Source: an uncultured bacterium (GTDB lineage: Bacteria > Actinomycetota > Coriobacteriia > Coriobacteriales > Atopobiaceae). From it: a DNA stretch of 64,000 nucleotides. Of the stretch, positions 38,051 through 46,728 are shown piece after piece. Positions within the stretch are counted from its first letter, which is position 1, and each line of letters opens with the position of its first letter. The notes beneath the pieces are model-generated. The model was not told the origin of the DNA. It did not search any database and saw nothing but the letters and a program-made list of their open reading frames with translations. The DNA lies in contig CAJMNO010000011.1 of the NCBI GenBank assembly GCA_905214865.1, positions 1 through 64,000 of the forward strand. The letters are read 5' to 3'. Made by a program: the position numbers and the translations under genes.

Positions 38051-38452
38051 CTACTCCAGGGTGAGGAACGGCTCCTCCTCGCCCTCGTCCTCGTCCGAGC
38101 CGTCGTCCGCCGCGTCGCCGGCCTGCCAGCTGTACGCCTCCGCGGCCTCCGCCGAGTCCTCGGTGGGGAGCACGGCGCTCACCATGCTCAGGCCGTCCAC
38201 GGCGGGCACGATCTTGGTCCACTGCGTCAGGAGCGGCTCCGTGGGAATCTGCTCCAGCTCGATCAGGGAGTCCAGGTAGATCTCGCCCGCGCCGTCCAGG
38301 AGGTCGGACTTCGACCTCACGTCCTCGAACATCTCCGCCATCTTCGAGAGCGCGTCCTCGGGGTCGTCCGCCTGCACTATCACGGGCATCAGGCAGTAGT
38401 TCTCAGCCGAGTCGTTGGCATCGTCGTAGTTGAAGTTCCCAATGTAGAACAT
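38051..38452 (-). CDS. small acidic hypothetical protein
   Basis: 133 residues, starting MFYIGNFNYDD with GAGGAGG upstream and ending in an acidic tail (DEDEGEEEPFLTLE). The middle reads PVIVQADDPEDALSKMAEMF and LDSLIELEQIP. I do not recognise the family. It is on the opposite strand, between the ATPase and S-component genes of the ECF system. Codon use and the good ribosome site make it convincing as a gene. Confidence 0.7.
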   Translation of the reverse strand: MFYIGNFNYDDANDSAENYCLMPVIVQADDPEDALSKMAEMFEDVRSKSDLLDGAGEIYLDSLIELEQIPTEPLLTQWTKIVPAVDGLSMVSAVLPTEDSAEAAEAYSWQAGDAADDGSDEDEGEEEPFLTLE

Positions 38453-38632
38453 GGTGCCCCTCCTCGATCGCACGGTTGCTTGGTTCCGCCCCCAATGTAT
38501 CGCTCGCGGGGCCGCATCCCCGCACCGCTCTGGCGGGCGGTCGACGTTTGGTGGCGGCGGACGGCATTGCCGGGGAGAGGGACGTGCGACACTATGGGTG
38601 ATGGAAGCCGATGTGTGCGAGGGGAGGCGCGC

Positions 38633-39385
38633 GTGGCGCGACGGATGCGTGACAGCGGGGAGACGGGTGGGCTGCCCGGGGTCGTGGAGCCTCTCGCCCT
38701 GGTCGCGGTGCCCGTATCGATGGCGGCCTGCGCCGTCCTGGACGTGGAGGCCACCGCCGCCCTCACGCTGCTGGTGACCACGCTCGCGGTCCTGCTCATG
38801 TTCGCGAGCTACGAGGCGTCGCGGCCCACGCTCAGGCAGCTCATGCCCACCGTGGTCCTGGGGTCCGTGGCCGCCGTGGGGCGGGTGCTCTTCGCGGCGA
38901 TCCCCGACGTCAAGCCCGTCTCGGCCATTGCCATCGTCGCCGGCTCGGTGCTGGGCAGGCGCAGCGGGTTCATGGTGGGGGCCCTCGCCGCCCTCGCGTC
39001 CAACGTCTTCTTTGGGCAGGGGGCGTGGACACCGTGGCAGATGTACGCCTGGGGCCTGGTGGGCTACCTCGCCGGCGTGCTCACCGACCACGGCGCGCTC
39101 CGCAGGGGATGGGTCCTCTACGCCTACGGGTTCGCGAGCGCCCTGCTGTACGGCCTTCTGCTCAACGGCTGGTACTGCCTGGGCTTCGTGCGCCCGCTCA
39201 CCTGGCAGGGGGTGCTGCTCGCCTACGGTGCGGGACTGCCGCTCGACGTGGTCCACGGCGTCGCGACGGTCGCGTTCCTCGTCGCCATCTGGGTCCCCTG
39301 GAGGAGGTCCATCCAAAGGGTCGTCGCAAAGTACGGGCTGGACCCGCGCGAGCGCAAGGTGTCGCGCGGCGAGGGCAACGCATAG
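38633..39385 (+). CDS. ECF transporter substrate-binding (S) subunit
   Basis: 250 residues with about six membrane segments. Recognisable S-component features are LMPTVVLGSVAAVGRVLFAAIPDVKPV, IVAGSVLGRRSGFMVGALAALASNVFFGQGAWTPWQM (the loop that meets EcfT) and LGFVRPLTWQGVLLAYGAGLPLDVVHG. The substrate is probably a corrinoid or its precursor, judged from the DUF4430 neighbours and the leader; this is inference. The GTG at 38633 has GGGGAGG seven bases upstream; an ATG at 38594 is the alternative. Confidence 0.8.
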   Translation: MARRMRDSGETGGLPGVVEPLALVAVPVSMAACAVLDVEATAALTLLVTTLAVLLMFASYEASRPTLRQLMPTVVLGSVAAVGRVLFAAIPDVKPVSAIAIVAGSVLGRRSGFMVGALAALASNVFFGQGAWTPWQMYAWGLVGYLAGVLTDHGALRRGWVLYAYGFASALLYGLLLNGWYCLGFVRPLTWQGVLLAYGAGLPLDVVHGVATVAFLVAIWVPWRRSIQRVVAKYGLDPRERKVSRGEGNA

Positions 39386-39398
39386 GGGGGAGGGAAGC

Positions 39399-40304
39399 AT
39401 GGCACGTCACATGCGTCCTTCGCGTCAGGATGCGCGGGGGAGAGGGGGCAGGCGGCCTCGCCGGTTGCTCGTCCCGCTGGCAGTGGCCGCGATCGCGGTC
39501 GTGGCGGTCGTCGTGGCGGTGCAGGTTCGCGGGTGTGGCGGGGCTCCGGCGTCCGAGGGTGGCGCGGTGGCCTCAACCGCCACGTCGGCGTCCGACTCGC
39601 AGGCGACCCCCGACAGCTCGCCCGCGTCGTCGCTCGACCAGAGCTCGCTTGCCGGCATGATCCAGGCCGGCGAGGTGTCGTCGATTCGACTGGTGGGCGA
39701 CTCCATCACCGCCGGCTACGGCTGCGACGGGTACGACCAGGCGGCAACCACCCAGGTCGTGGCCTACTCCGGCTCGCTCGGCACCTACTACGAGACGGAC
39801 GAGAGCGTGCGGTGCTGGGCCAACGACTTCCGCGAGTGGGCCACAACTCACGGGGTGGGCACCTTCGTGAACGCGGGCGTGAGCGGCTTCCGCATGCAGT
39901 ACCTGGCCGAGGAGCCCGACGCCTGGCTGGGTGACGGCGCCGACGTGATCGTGGTGATGCTGGGGACCAACGACGCCGCCAAGGAGCCCGTCTCGTCGTT
40001 CCGTGAGTATGCCACCCAGGCCCTCGCGGCAGCCGCGTCCAAGTGCAGGCACCTCGTGGTGGTCTCGCCGCCCAACAACCAGAGGACCGACGCCACCAAC
40101 CTGTATGGCATGGACCAGGTCGACGAGGCTCTCACCCAGATCTGCGAGGAGCAGGGGTACGAGCACGTGTCGCTCTACGACGTCCTGCAGGTGGGCACCA
40201 GCGACCTCAACGCCGACCAGTGCCACCCCACCACGTCGGGGTCCGACAAGCTGTGGGCGGCGCTGGAGGAGAGGCTCAACCTCACCAAGGTAGCGGCCTC
40301 GTAG
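39399..40304 (+). CDS. secreted SGNH/GDSL hydrolase
   Basis: 301 residues with an N-terminal membrane anchor (LLVPLAVAAIAVVAVVVAVQV) and then a Ser/Ala linker. The SGNH blocks are intact: block I RLVGDSITAGYG with the catalytic Ser, block III VVMLGTNDA with Asn, and block V DQCHPTTSG with the Asp/His pair. It is an esterase or acyl hydrolase acting outside the membrane. It starts 13 bases after the S-subunit stop, so it is probably in the same transcript; its role there is not obvious. Confidence 0.82.
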   Translation: MARHMRPSRQDARGRGGRRPRRLLVPLAVAAIAVVAVVVAVQVRGCGGAPASEGGAVASTATSASDSQATPDSSPASSLDQSSLAGMIQAGEVSSIRLVGDSITAGYGCDGYDQAATTQVVAYSGSLGTYYETDESVRCWANDFREWATTHGVGTFVNAGVSGFRMQYLAEEPDAWLGDGADVIVVMLGTNDAAKEPVSSFREYATQALAAAASKCRHLVVVSPPNNQRTDATNLYGMDQVDEALTQICEEQGYEHVSLYDVLQVGTSDLNADQCHPTTSGSDKLWAALEERLNLTKVAAS

Positions 40305-40388
40305 CGCCGGGTTTGCGGGAGACCCGAAAAGTAAGTGCTTGACTTGAAGAGACGCGGATGATAGGCCTTCTTGCCCAGCGCGGGCGCG

Positions 40389-40394
40389 TATAGT
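40389..40394 (+). promoter_or_regulatory. possible -10 element of yebC
   Basis: TATAGT about 40 bases upstream of the yebC start, in a spaced position for a promoter; the -35 is poor (TTCTTG at 15 bp). Another candidate is TTGACT at 40337 with TAGGCC after 17 bp. Confidence 0.3.
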
Positions 40395-40434
40395 AACATC
40401 ATTGCGTTTGTTCCGTCACTCGAAGGAGACATGC

Positions 40435-41232
40435 ATGTCCGGACACTCTAAGTGGGCTACCACCAAGCATAAGAAGGCTGCGATCGACGCGAAGCGCTCT
40501 GCGCTCTTCTCCAAGATGTCGCGCAACATCACCGTTGCCGCTCGCGTTGGCGGGGACCCGCTCCCCGAGAACAACGCGACTCTTGCCGCCGCCATCGCCC
40601 GCGCCCGCATGGTCTCCATGCCCAACGCGAAGATCAAGGCAGCCATCGACAAGGCATTTGGCGCCGGTGCCGACGCCGCCGTGTACAAGGAGGTCACCTA
40701 CGAGGGCTACGGCCCCGCGGGCGTCGCCCTGTACGTGGAGTGCCTGACCGACAACCTCAACCGCACCGCGGCAGACGTCCGCTCCGCGTTCACGCACGCG
40801 GGCGGCAACCTGGGAACCTCCGGCTCCGTCGCGTTCCAGTTTGAGCGCAAGGGCTCCATCGCCGTGGAGAAGGTCATCCACAGCGACGACAAGAAGGTTC
40901 CCGACAAGGACAACGCCACCGACGAGGACGAGTTCATGATGGCCGTCGCCGAGGCCGAGGGCGAGGACTACGAGGACGCCGGCGACCAGTGGATCGTCTA
41001 CACCGCGTACGACAAGATGAACGACGTGGTGAAGGGCCTGGAGGACCAGGGCATCGAGGTCAAGGGCTCCGAGCTCACGATGGTCCCCACCACCCCCACG
41101 CAGCTCGAGCTCAACGACGCCAAGAAGGTGCAGCGCCTCATCGATCGTCTGGAGGAGCTGGACGACGTCCAGAACGTCTACAGCACCATGAGCGTCTCCG
41201 ACGAGGTCGCCGAGCAGCTCGACGAGGACTAG
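40435..41232 (+). CDS. yebC: YebC/PmpR family protein
   Basis: 265 residues beginning MSGHSKWATTKHKKAAIDAKR, the YebC signature. It continues with NATLAAAIARARMVSMPN, VTYEGYGPAGVALYVE and NLGTSGSVAF. Members act as transcription regulators, and recent work on the family shows they help ribosomes through proline-rich stretches. The ATG follows GAAGGAGA. Confidence 0.93.
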   Translation: MSGHSKWATTKHKKAAIDAKRSALFSKMSRNITVAARVGGDPLPENNATLAAAIARARMVSMPNAKIKAAIDKAFGAGADAAVYKEVTYEGYGPAGVALYVECLTDNLNRTAADVRSAFTHAGGNLGTSGSVAFQFERKGSIAVEKVIHSDDKKVPDKDNATDEDEFMMAVAEAEGEDYEDAGDQWIVYTAYDKMNDVVKGLEDQGIEVKGSELTMVPTTPTQLELNDAKKVQRLIDRLEELDDVQNVYSTMSVSDEVAEQLDED

Positions 41233-41275
41233 GACCCATCGGGCGCGACCCCATGCGCACGAAATCGAGGTAGAT

Positions 41276-41305
41276 CAGGGCGGCGGCCTTCGGGTCGTCG
41301 CCCTG
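41276..41305 (+). terminator. hairpin after yebC
   Basis: CAGGGCGGCGGCC and GGGTCGTCGCCCTG form a stem with a short loop directly upstream of the J-domain gene's ribosome site. With no T run, it may terminate or only stabilise the transcript. Confidence 0.4.
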
Positions 41306-41322
41306 TCACAAGGAGGGACCGT

Positions 41323-42357
41323 TTGAGGCAGGACATGACCCAGGCCGAGGCGGAGGAGGTCCTCGGGCTCCCCGAGCGCTACGACCAGGGGGAGCTCCGC
41401 AGGCACCTCACGCAGCTCGCCCGTCGCTTCCACCCCGACAACGCGGAGCGCAACGGGATCCCCGCGAGCGAGGCGCAGGAGCAGATGACGCGGGTCAACA
41501 AGGCCTACGCCACGCTCAAGCCGCTGTTCGATGGTGGCGTCAGGGTCGTGCACCGTGACCTCGTGGGGGCCGACCCCGGGCGCGGCGATGGCGTGCACTT
41601 CTCGCCCACGGGGGAGAGGGTCGGGCGCACGCAGGTCGACGACAGCCTCTTCTGGGACGAGGACGGCAACGCCCGCGGCAGCTCCGCCGTGGGGAGGGCC
41701 GATGCCGCCGCCGATGCGCAGGGGCACGACCTGAGGCGCGTCCTCCTCGGCCCCGTCCTCATGCGCGTTGTTCTGGTGGCGCTGTTCGCCCTGCTGTGGT
41801 GGAGGACCTTCCCGCTCCTGGGGCCTGGGACACCCGGACACCAGGAGATCCCCGGCCTGGACCCCCTGGCGTGGGCGCGCCTCTCCGCCGCCGCGATCTA
41901 TCCCACCTACCTGCTCGCCTACGAGGTGCTGACCGGCAACGTGTCCTCCGCCCTGCGCGAGGCCATCAACGGACTCGTGAGCTACCAGACCAGGGTTCAC
42001 GTGGACATCCGGCGCAAGGGCGCGTACCGCTCAGCGCTCTCGACCCTTGTCGAGACGCAGCTGTACGGCATCCTGGTGCTGCCGCTTGCGCTCTGGCTGG
42101 TGGGGACGGGACTCTCCCAGCCGGACGGCTCCGCTCGCGTCGTGCTCCTGGTCGCGGGGGCGGTCGTCGCGGTGGACGTGCTCCTGTCCACGCTGGGAAG
42201 CGGCATCGCCTCGTCTCTCTCCCATGCCCTGGGTGCCGCGATCGAGCGCCGCTACGTGGTGGCGCGCATGGCGCTGCTCAAGCGCTGTGGGCAATGGGAG
42301 ACGGACCCGGACGATCCGGCAGCCAGCGGTCCCGCCGGGAGGCACGCCGCCCGGTAG
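41323..42357 (+). CDS. J-domain membrane protein
   Basis: 344 residues. The N-terminal J domain (residues 5-68) holds the HPD motif in RRFHPDN, which stimulates the ATPase of DnaK, and then NKAYATLK. After an acidic linker come about four membrane segments (near 140-160, 175-200, 245-265 and 275-295) and a basic tail. It probably recruits DnaK to the membrane. The TTG at 41323 has AAGGAGGG six bases upstream; the ATG at 41335 would keep the domain. No dnaK gene is in the window. Confidence 0.75.
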   Translation: MRQDMTQAEAEEVLGLPERYDQGELRRHLTQLARRFHPDNAERNGIPASEAQEQMTRVNKAYATLKPLFDGGVRVVHRDLVGADPGRGDGVHFSPTGERVGRTQVDDSLFWDEDGNARGSSAVGRADAAADAQGHDLRRVLLGPVLMRVVLVALFALLWWRTFPLLGPGTPGHQEIPGLDPLAWARLSAAAIYPTYLLAYEVLTGNVSSALREAINGLVSYQTRVHVDIRRKGAYRSALSTLVETQLYGILVLPLALWLVGTGLSQPDGSARVVLLVAGAVVAVDVLLSTLGSGIASSLSHALGAAIERRYVVARMALLKRCGQWETDPDDPAASGPAGRHAAR

Positions 42358-42420
42358 TGGATGCGGCGACGACGAAGTTGCCCGTGGCTGGAGTCCGTCT
42401 GTCGCCAAGGGGGCTTGACC

Positions 42421-42760
42421 TGGCAGCAAACTCCCGACATGAGCACTCACATCAGGCCTCCGTTGCCGTCCGGGTGGGAATCCCCGGTCGTTTCCCCTGT
42501 TGGCAGGATAGCGATTCGGTCGCCCGGGCAACTAGCTCCCGACATGAGCACTCATATCGGGAAGCCGCCGCCAAACGACCCTGGAAAAGGGCCCAGTTGG
42601 CAGTAAACTCCCGAAATGAGCACTCACATCGGGCTTCCTCTGCCACTCGCTGGGGCCCAAGGGGTCACCTGGTCCTCCCAGCTGCGCAAACGTAAGCTCA
42701 TATAGATTGCCGGGAGGAGACTGCCCCAGGGAAAACGCTCACATCGGGCTCCTGTTGCCA
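42421..42760. repeat. array of four 48-bp palindromes, G family
   Basis: Copies are at 42421-42468, 42526-42573, 42598-42645 and 42713-42760 (left arm decayed). Typical arms are TGGCAGTAAACTCCCGA and TCGGG...CTGCCA around TGAGCACTCA. Start-to-start distances are 105, 72 and 115 bp. The block begins 64 bases after the J-domain gene. The following 271 bp before the T-family block contain no gene I can support. Confidence 0.8.
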
Positions 42761-43031
42761 TGATACGAATCCTTATGCCAGACCGATGCCCCTCAACAGA
42801 ACCCAGAGAATGGGTACGGCTGCAGCCACGGGAGATTCGCCTCTGGGGATGAGCCCTCGCGGCATGCCAACGCTGCAGCCCACGGTTCTCCTGGTCGGGG
42901 GGCGTATGCAAAAAGGACTCAGAGAAGAGGGAATTCATCGGCGCTGGGCGGGAAGTACGCGCGACTTCGTTCGGCTTCCGGGCTCGCGGCTCCTCGTCCC
43001 TGCTGCTCGCGGACCGCAATGGTTGAACCCA

Positions 43032-43256
43032 TGTCAGAGATTACGTCCAACGTGTACACGCGGGACGTACTTTCTGGCAGCACTGAGGTCTGAATGGCCC
43101 ACCAACTGGGAAAACGCTGCGTCACGACAGGCCTTTGTCAGAAATCGCGTACCGCGTGTACACATGGGATGGGCTTTCTGGCATCCGCCCACCCGCGAGG
43201 GGCGGTCCTGCCTAAAGTCCCGCCCCGCGTGTACACGCGGGATGCACTTTCTGACG
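43032..43256. repeat. array of three 48-bp palindromes, T family
   Basis: Copies are at 43032-43079, 43136-43183 and 43209-43256, all with GTGTACAC at repeat positions 21-28. Start-to-start distances are 104 and 73 bp. The left arms are TGTCAGAGA, TGTCAGAAA and TGCCTAAAG. Confidence 0.85.
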
Positions 43257-43624
43257 GCTGGCGACCGTCAGCGGGTGGCTCGGGTCGAGCGAATGGGCCC
43301 CGGGGCAGGCCTACCCAGAGGACTGCCCCGTTCAACCTGGCTCCTCCCTCTCCCATTCTTTGACCTCAGATGGCTCGCCGGTTGGCGTCGGCATGGGCCT
43401 GTAGAGGGTTGGCTCCGTTCTCACGATGGAGGTCATTTCCACCATTCGCCCTGACCCTGCGGCTTGGCAGACGCGGGAGGACGCCACGCGGCGCACATGG
43501 CAGAAGTCGTGGCGGTGGAGTTGGTGACTCCCCATAGGGGTATCCTCTATGGGTGTGGACGCGAACGGTTCAATCGGTCCGCGCGTGCATGAGGTTGTCC
43601 CAGGCGGATCCGGAGGTCGAGGGT
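43257..43624 (+). promoter_or_regulatory. amaP upstream region with a dyad
   Basis: This 368-bp gap has no supported gene. Near its end, CCCATAG (43531) and CTATGGG (43553) form a dyad that spans a TATCCT possible -10 at 43541-43546. It could be the promoter and operator of the amaP operon. No -35 at proper spacing is convincing. Confidence 0.35.
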
Positions 43625-44350
43625 ATGGGTGTCTTCAAGCGTCTCTGCCTGCTCGTGTTTGGCATTGCGGGTCTGGCGGTGCTCGCCGCGCTCTGCCTGC
43701 CGTGGGTTGGCCCATGGACGACGGAGGCGGCTTCTCTCATCTACGAAGACTGGTACTTCCAGGTGCTCCAGGTCCTGGTCCTAATCACGGGCGTGGGCCT
43801 GCTCGTGTGCCTGCTCCGCGCGCTCTTCACGCGCAACCGCAAGACGGTCATGGTCTCGCGCGAGGGCGGCGACCAGATCACGGTCACGCGCGATGCCATT
43901 GCGTCTCAGGCTCGCCACGTGGTGGAGGACGACGGCAGGTTCGTTGCCAAGAGGGTGCGCGTGAAGGCCAAGAAGCGCGGTCACGTGCGCGTGTCGGTGC
44001 GCGTCCAGCCCACCCGCACGGTCGACGTGGTCGCGGCGGGCAGCGAGCTGCACGACAGGCTCCTCTCTGGCCTGATGACCGTGTGCGGCGACAACGTGGA
44101 CTCCGTGGGCATAGAGTTCCTGGAGGCGGACGAGTACGAGGGCGAGGAGGTCGAGCCCCTGGCCGACGCCTCGTTCCAGCCCGCGGCGGACATCCCGGCG
44201 CCCACCGTCGGGCAGGGGTCCGGCGCGTCGGAGGAGGAGCCCACGCAGGTTCGCCCGGAACCAGCTTCGGAGCCGACGGGGGAGATCGTGGTCCCCATGG
44301 GCAGGGCGGATCGCGGCGGTGACGAGGACCAGATGGGAGGGGAGCAGTGA
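43625..44350 (+). CDS. amaP: alkaline-shock membrane anchor protein AmaP
   Basis: 241 residues. Two membrane helices (about 6-28 and 45-66) are followed by an Asp23-like cytosolic part (VMVSREGGDQITVTRDAIASQARHVVE, then VRVSVRVQPTRTVD) and an acidic, Pro-rich tail. AmaP-type proteins anchor Asp23 at the membrane. It is first of three co-oriented envelope genes. The ATG at 43625 is chosen for the GGAGG-containing upstream stretch. Confidence 0.78.
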   Translation: MGVFKRLCLLVFGIAGLAVLAALCLPWVGPWTTEAASLIYEDWYFQVLQVLVLITGVGLLVCLLRALFTRNRKTVMVSREGGDQITVTRDAIASQARHVVEDDGRFVAKRVRVKAKKRGHVRVSVRVQPTRTVDVVAAGSELHDRLLSGLMTVCGDNVDSVGIEFLEADEYEGEEVEPLADASFQPAADIPAPTVGQGSGASEEEPTQVRPEPASEPTGEIVVPMGRADRGGDEDQMGGEQ

Positions 44351-44742
44351 TGTCAGAGACTGGTCCCAGGCTCAGCGTTGAGGAGACCCGACCGGACGAG
44401 GAGGCACCCCGCACGGAGCCCTCGCCGGGCGTCGGGGAGCCGCGGCAGGAGTCGACGGGCGAGACGAACGCCGCCACGGGGGAGGACGCGCCCAAGTCGT
44501 CCCCCCGCGACTTCGCGGTCGCGGCCCGCAGCTGGCTCAGGCGGAGCTTCCCGGGACACGAGCACGCGGTGTTCGGGGGCATCTGCGGCCTGGTGGTGGC
44601 CATCCTGGTGTTCGCCATCGGGTTTTGGAAGACGCTCTTCGTCGTGATCTGCGTGCTCGTCGGCGTCGCAATCGGCCAGTACGCCGACGGTGACACCACG
44701 GTGGTCAGGGCAATTAGCAGGTTTTTCTCAGATAACAGGTAG
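44350..44742 (+). CDS. DUF2273-type small membrane protein
   Basis: 130 residues: a disordered acidic N terminus, then two adjacent membrane helices (FGGICGLVVAILVFAIGFWK and LFVVICVLVGVAIGQYAD), as in DUF2273 proteins of Asp23 operons. Its ATG overlaps the amaP stop by one base (TGATG), which implies translational coupling. Confidence 0.78.
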   Translation: MSETGPRLSVEETRPDEEAPRTEPSPGVGEPRQESTGETNAATGEDAPKSSPRDFAVAARSWLRRSFPGHEHAVFGGICGLVVAILVFAIGFWKTLFVVICVLVGVAIGQYADGDTTVVRAISRFFSDNR

Positions 44743-44783
44743 TGCGCCTGCGGGCGCCGCACACACCCACGGGAGGGGTCCAC

Positions 44784-45374
44784 ATGGCTGAAGAAAAGAA
44801 CACGGTCGCCGCGACGGGCGATGCGGCCGAGGAGGTCCTTCGCGACGAGGCGCTGCCCACCGACGCGACCGCGTCGGACGGGACGGCAGGCGAGTCGGGG
44901 GAGCACGGCGTTGACATCGTCTCGCGCGACCCCGAGGGCGACGAGGACCTTGACTCGGAGGACTCGCTCACCTTCTCCAACGGCGTCATCGAGAAGATCG
45001 TCGCCATCGCGATGCGCGACGTCCCCGGCGTCATCGGCATGAAGGGCGGCTGGCTCAACCGCGTGCAGGACGCCTTCGGCGCCACCGACCCGCGCAAGGG
45101 CGTCACGGTGGAGGTTACGCCGGACTCCGCGGTCAAGGTCAACATCTCGGTCCTCATGGAGTACGGCGCCTACGCGCCCAAGGTCTTCGAGGACGTCAAG
45201 CGCACCGTGGTCAAGCAGGTCACGGGCATGACGGGGCTGGAGGTCGCGGGCGTCAACCTCAGGATCGAGGACGTCCTCACGCCCGAGGAGTACGAGCAGG
45301 GCAAGCACGAGGAGCAGGGCGTCTCGGCCGCGGACGACGAGGCTGGCGCCAAGTCGCAGGCAGACGGGGAGTAG
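44784..45374 (+). CDS. Asp23/Gls24 family envelope stress protein
   Basis: 196 residues. The Asp23 core reads SNGVIEKIVAIAMRDVPGVIGMKG, KGVTVEVTPDSAVKVNISVLMEYGA and VTGMTGLEVAGVNLRIEDV. Acidic low-complexity tails lie at both ends. It is peripheral at the membrane, held by AmaP in relatives, and linked to cell-wall stress. One base separates its stop from murT, so envelope stress and wall amidation genes may share a transcript. Confidence 0.87.
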   Translation: MAEEKNTVAATGDAAEEVLRDEALPTDATASDGTAGESGEHGVDIVSRDPEGDEDLDSEDSLTFSNGVIEKIVAIAMRDVPGVIGMKGGWLNRVQDAFGATDPRKGVTVEVTPDSAVKVNISVLMEYGAYAPKVFEDVKRTVVKQVTGMTGLEVAGVNLRIEDVLTPEEYEQGKHEEQGVSAADDEAGAKSQADGE

Positions 45375-45375
45375 C

Positions 45376-46728
45376 ATGGGGCTGAGAAGCGCCGTCGCCA
45401 CCGGGGCGGGAAGGCTCACCCACTGGGCGCTCGGGAGCGTGCTGCACCGCAGTGCCTCGCAGCTCCCGGGCAGGGTCGCCCTCGCGATCGACCCCGGCCT
45501 CATGGGCGAGCTCGCCGGCAAGCTCCGGCGCGGCTCCATCGTGGTGTGCGGCACCAACGGCAAGACCACCACCAACAACGTGCTGGCCTCCGCGGTGGAG
45601 GCGGCGGGCAACTCCGTGCTCTGCAACCGCGTGGGCGCCAACATGGCCCCAGGGGTCACCTCGGCGCTCCTTCCCGGGTCGTCGGCTGACTGGGCGGTGA
45701 TGGAGGCGGACGAGCTCTCCACCATCGACATCCTCCCGGCGCTCAAGCCCACGTACCTGGTCCTTCTCAACCTCTTCCGCGACCAGCTGGACCGCGCGGG
45801 CGAGATCGACCGCGTGCAGGACACCATCGTGCGCGCGCTGGCCGCCTCGCCCCAGACCACGCTCGTGGTCGACGGAGACGACCCGCTGTGCGTGGGCGTA
45901 GCCTACCGTGCCGCAGCCGCGGGGACCAAGGTCCTCGCCTTCGGCATTGGGGAGGACCTGCACCAGCGGCCCGACCGCGTGCCCGAGGCCCGCTTCTGCC
46001 AGCGCTGCGGCGCCGAGCTGGAGTACGACTACCGCAGCTACGCGCAGCTTGGGGCGTTCCGGTGCCCCAACGGCGACTTCCAGCGCCCGGAGCTCGACTT
46101 CGTGGCAACGGGCGTCAAGGCCGACCGCACGGGCGTCTCGTTTGACGTCACGCGCAGGGGAGAGGGGACGCCCGTCCGGGTTGGCGCCAACTTCGGCGGC
46201 ATCTACATGGTCTACAACCTGCTCGCCGCCTATGCGGCGGCGTCGCTCGCCGGCGTGGATGCGCAGACGTTCCAGCGGGCGCTCGACGACTACCACCCGC
46301 AGAACGGCCGACTGCAGCACTTCCGGATAGGCGGCAGGGAGGTCGTGCTCAACCTGGCCAAGAACCCCACCGGCCTCAACCAGAACATCAGCCTGATGGA
46401 GGAGGACCCGCGCGAGAAGGGCGTCTTCATCCTGGTGAACGACCACCCCAACGACGGCACGGACGTCTCGTGGATCTGGGACGTGGACTTCGAGAGGCTC
46501 GTGGGCCGTCCCGGGCTCAGGGTCTTTGCGGGCGGAACGCGCGCCGGCGACGTCCAGGTGCGCCTGAAGTACGCGGGCATCGACGCGTCCATCGCGCGCT
46601 CCGTGGCCGAGGCGCTGGGCAGGATGGGCGACATCCCCACCTCGCACCCGCTGTACGTGCTCACAAACTACTCGGCGCTCTTCCCGACCAAGGCGGAGCT
46701 CGAGAGACTGGGGGGCAAAGATGCCTAG
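45376..46728 (+). CDS. murT: lipid II isoglutaminyl synthase subunit MurT
   Basis: The Mur-ligase-like subunit that, with GatD, amidates the D-glutamate of lipid II. The ATP loop is VCGTNGKTTTNN. A zinc-ribbon insertion with four Cys (FCQRCGAELEYD and, after 25 residues, RCPN) is typical of MurT. The C-terminal DUF1727 domain contains NLAKNPTGLNQ and NDHPNDGTDVSWIWDVDFE with the catalytic Asp region. 450 residues. The reaction makes the peptidoglycan a better cross-linking substrate. Confidence 0.93.
   Translation: MGLRSAVATGAGRLTHWALGSVLHRSASQLPGRVALAIDPGLMGELAGKLRRGSIVVCGTNGKTTTNNVLASAVEAAGNSVLCNRVGANMAPGVTSALLPGSSADWAVMEADELSTIDILPALKPTYLVLLNLFRDQLDRAGEIDRVQDTIVRALAASPQTTLVVDGDDPLCVGVAYRAAAAGTKVLAFGIGEDLHQRPDRVPEARFCQRCGAELEYDYRSYAQLGAFRCPNGDFQRPELDFVATGVKADRTGVSFDVTRRGEGTPVRVGANFGGIYMVYNLLAAYAAASLAGVDAQTFQRALDDYHPQNGRLQHFRIGGREVVLNLAKNPTGLNQNISLMEEDPREKGVFILVNDHPNDGTDVSWIWDVDFERLVGRPGLRVFAGGTRAGDVQVRLKYAGIDASIARSVAEALGRMGDIPTSHPLYVLTNYSALFPTKAELERLGGKDA

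Noticed and set aside
42361..43550. Short + strand frames between the J-domain gene and amaP as genes
   Set aside because: They lack ribosome sites and follow the repeats; no family is recognisable.
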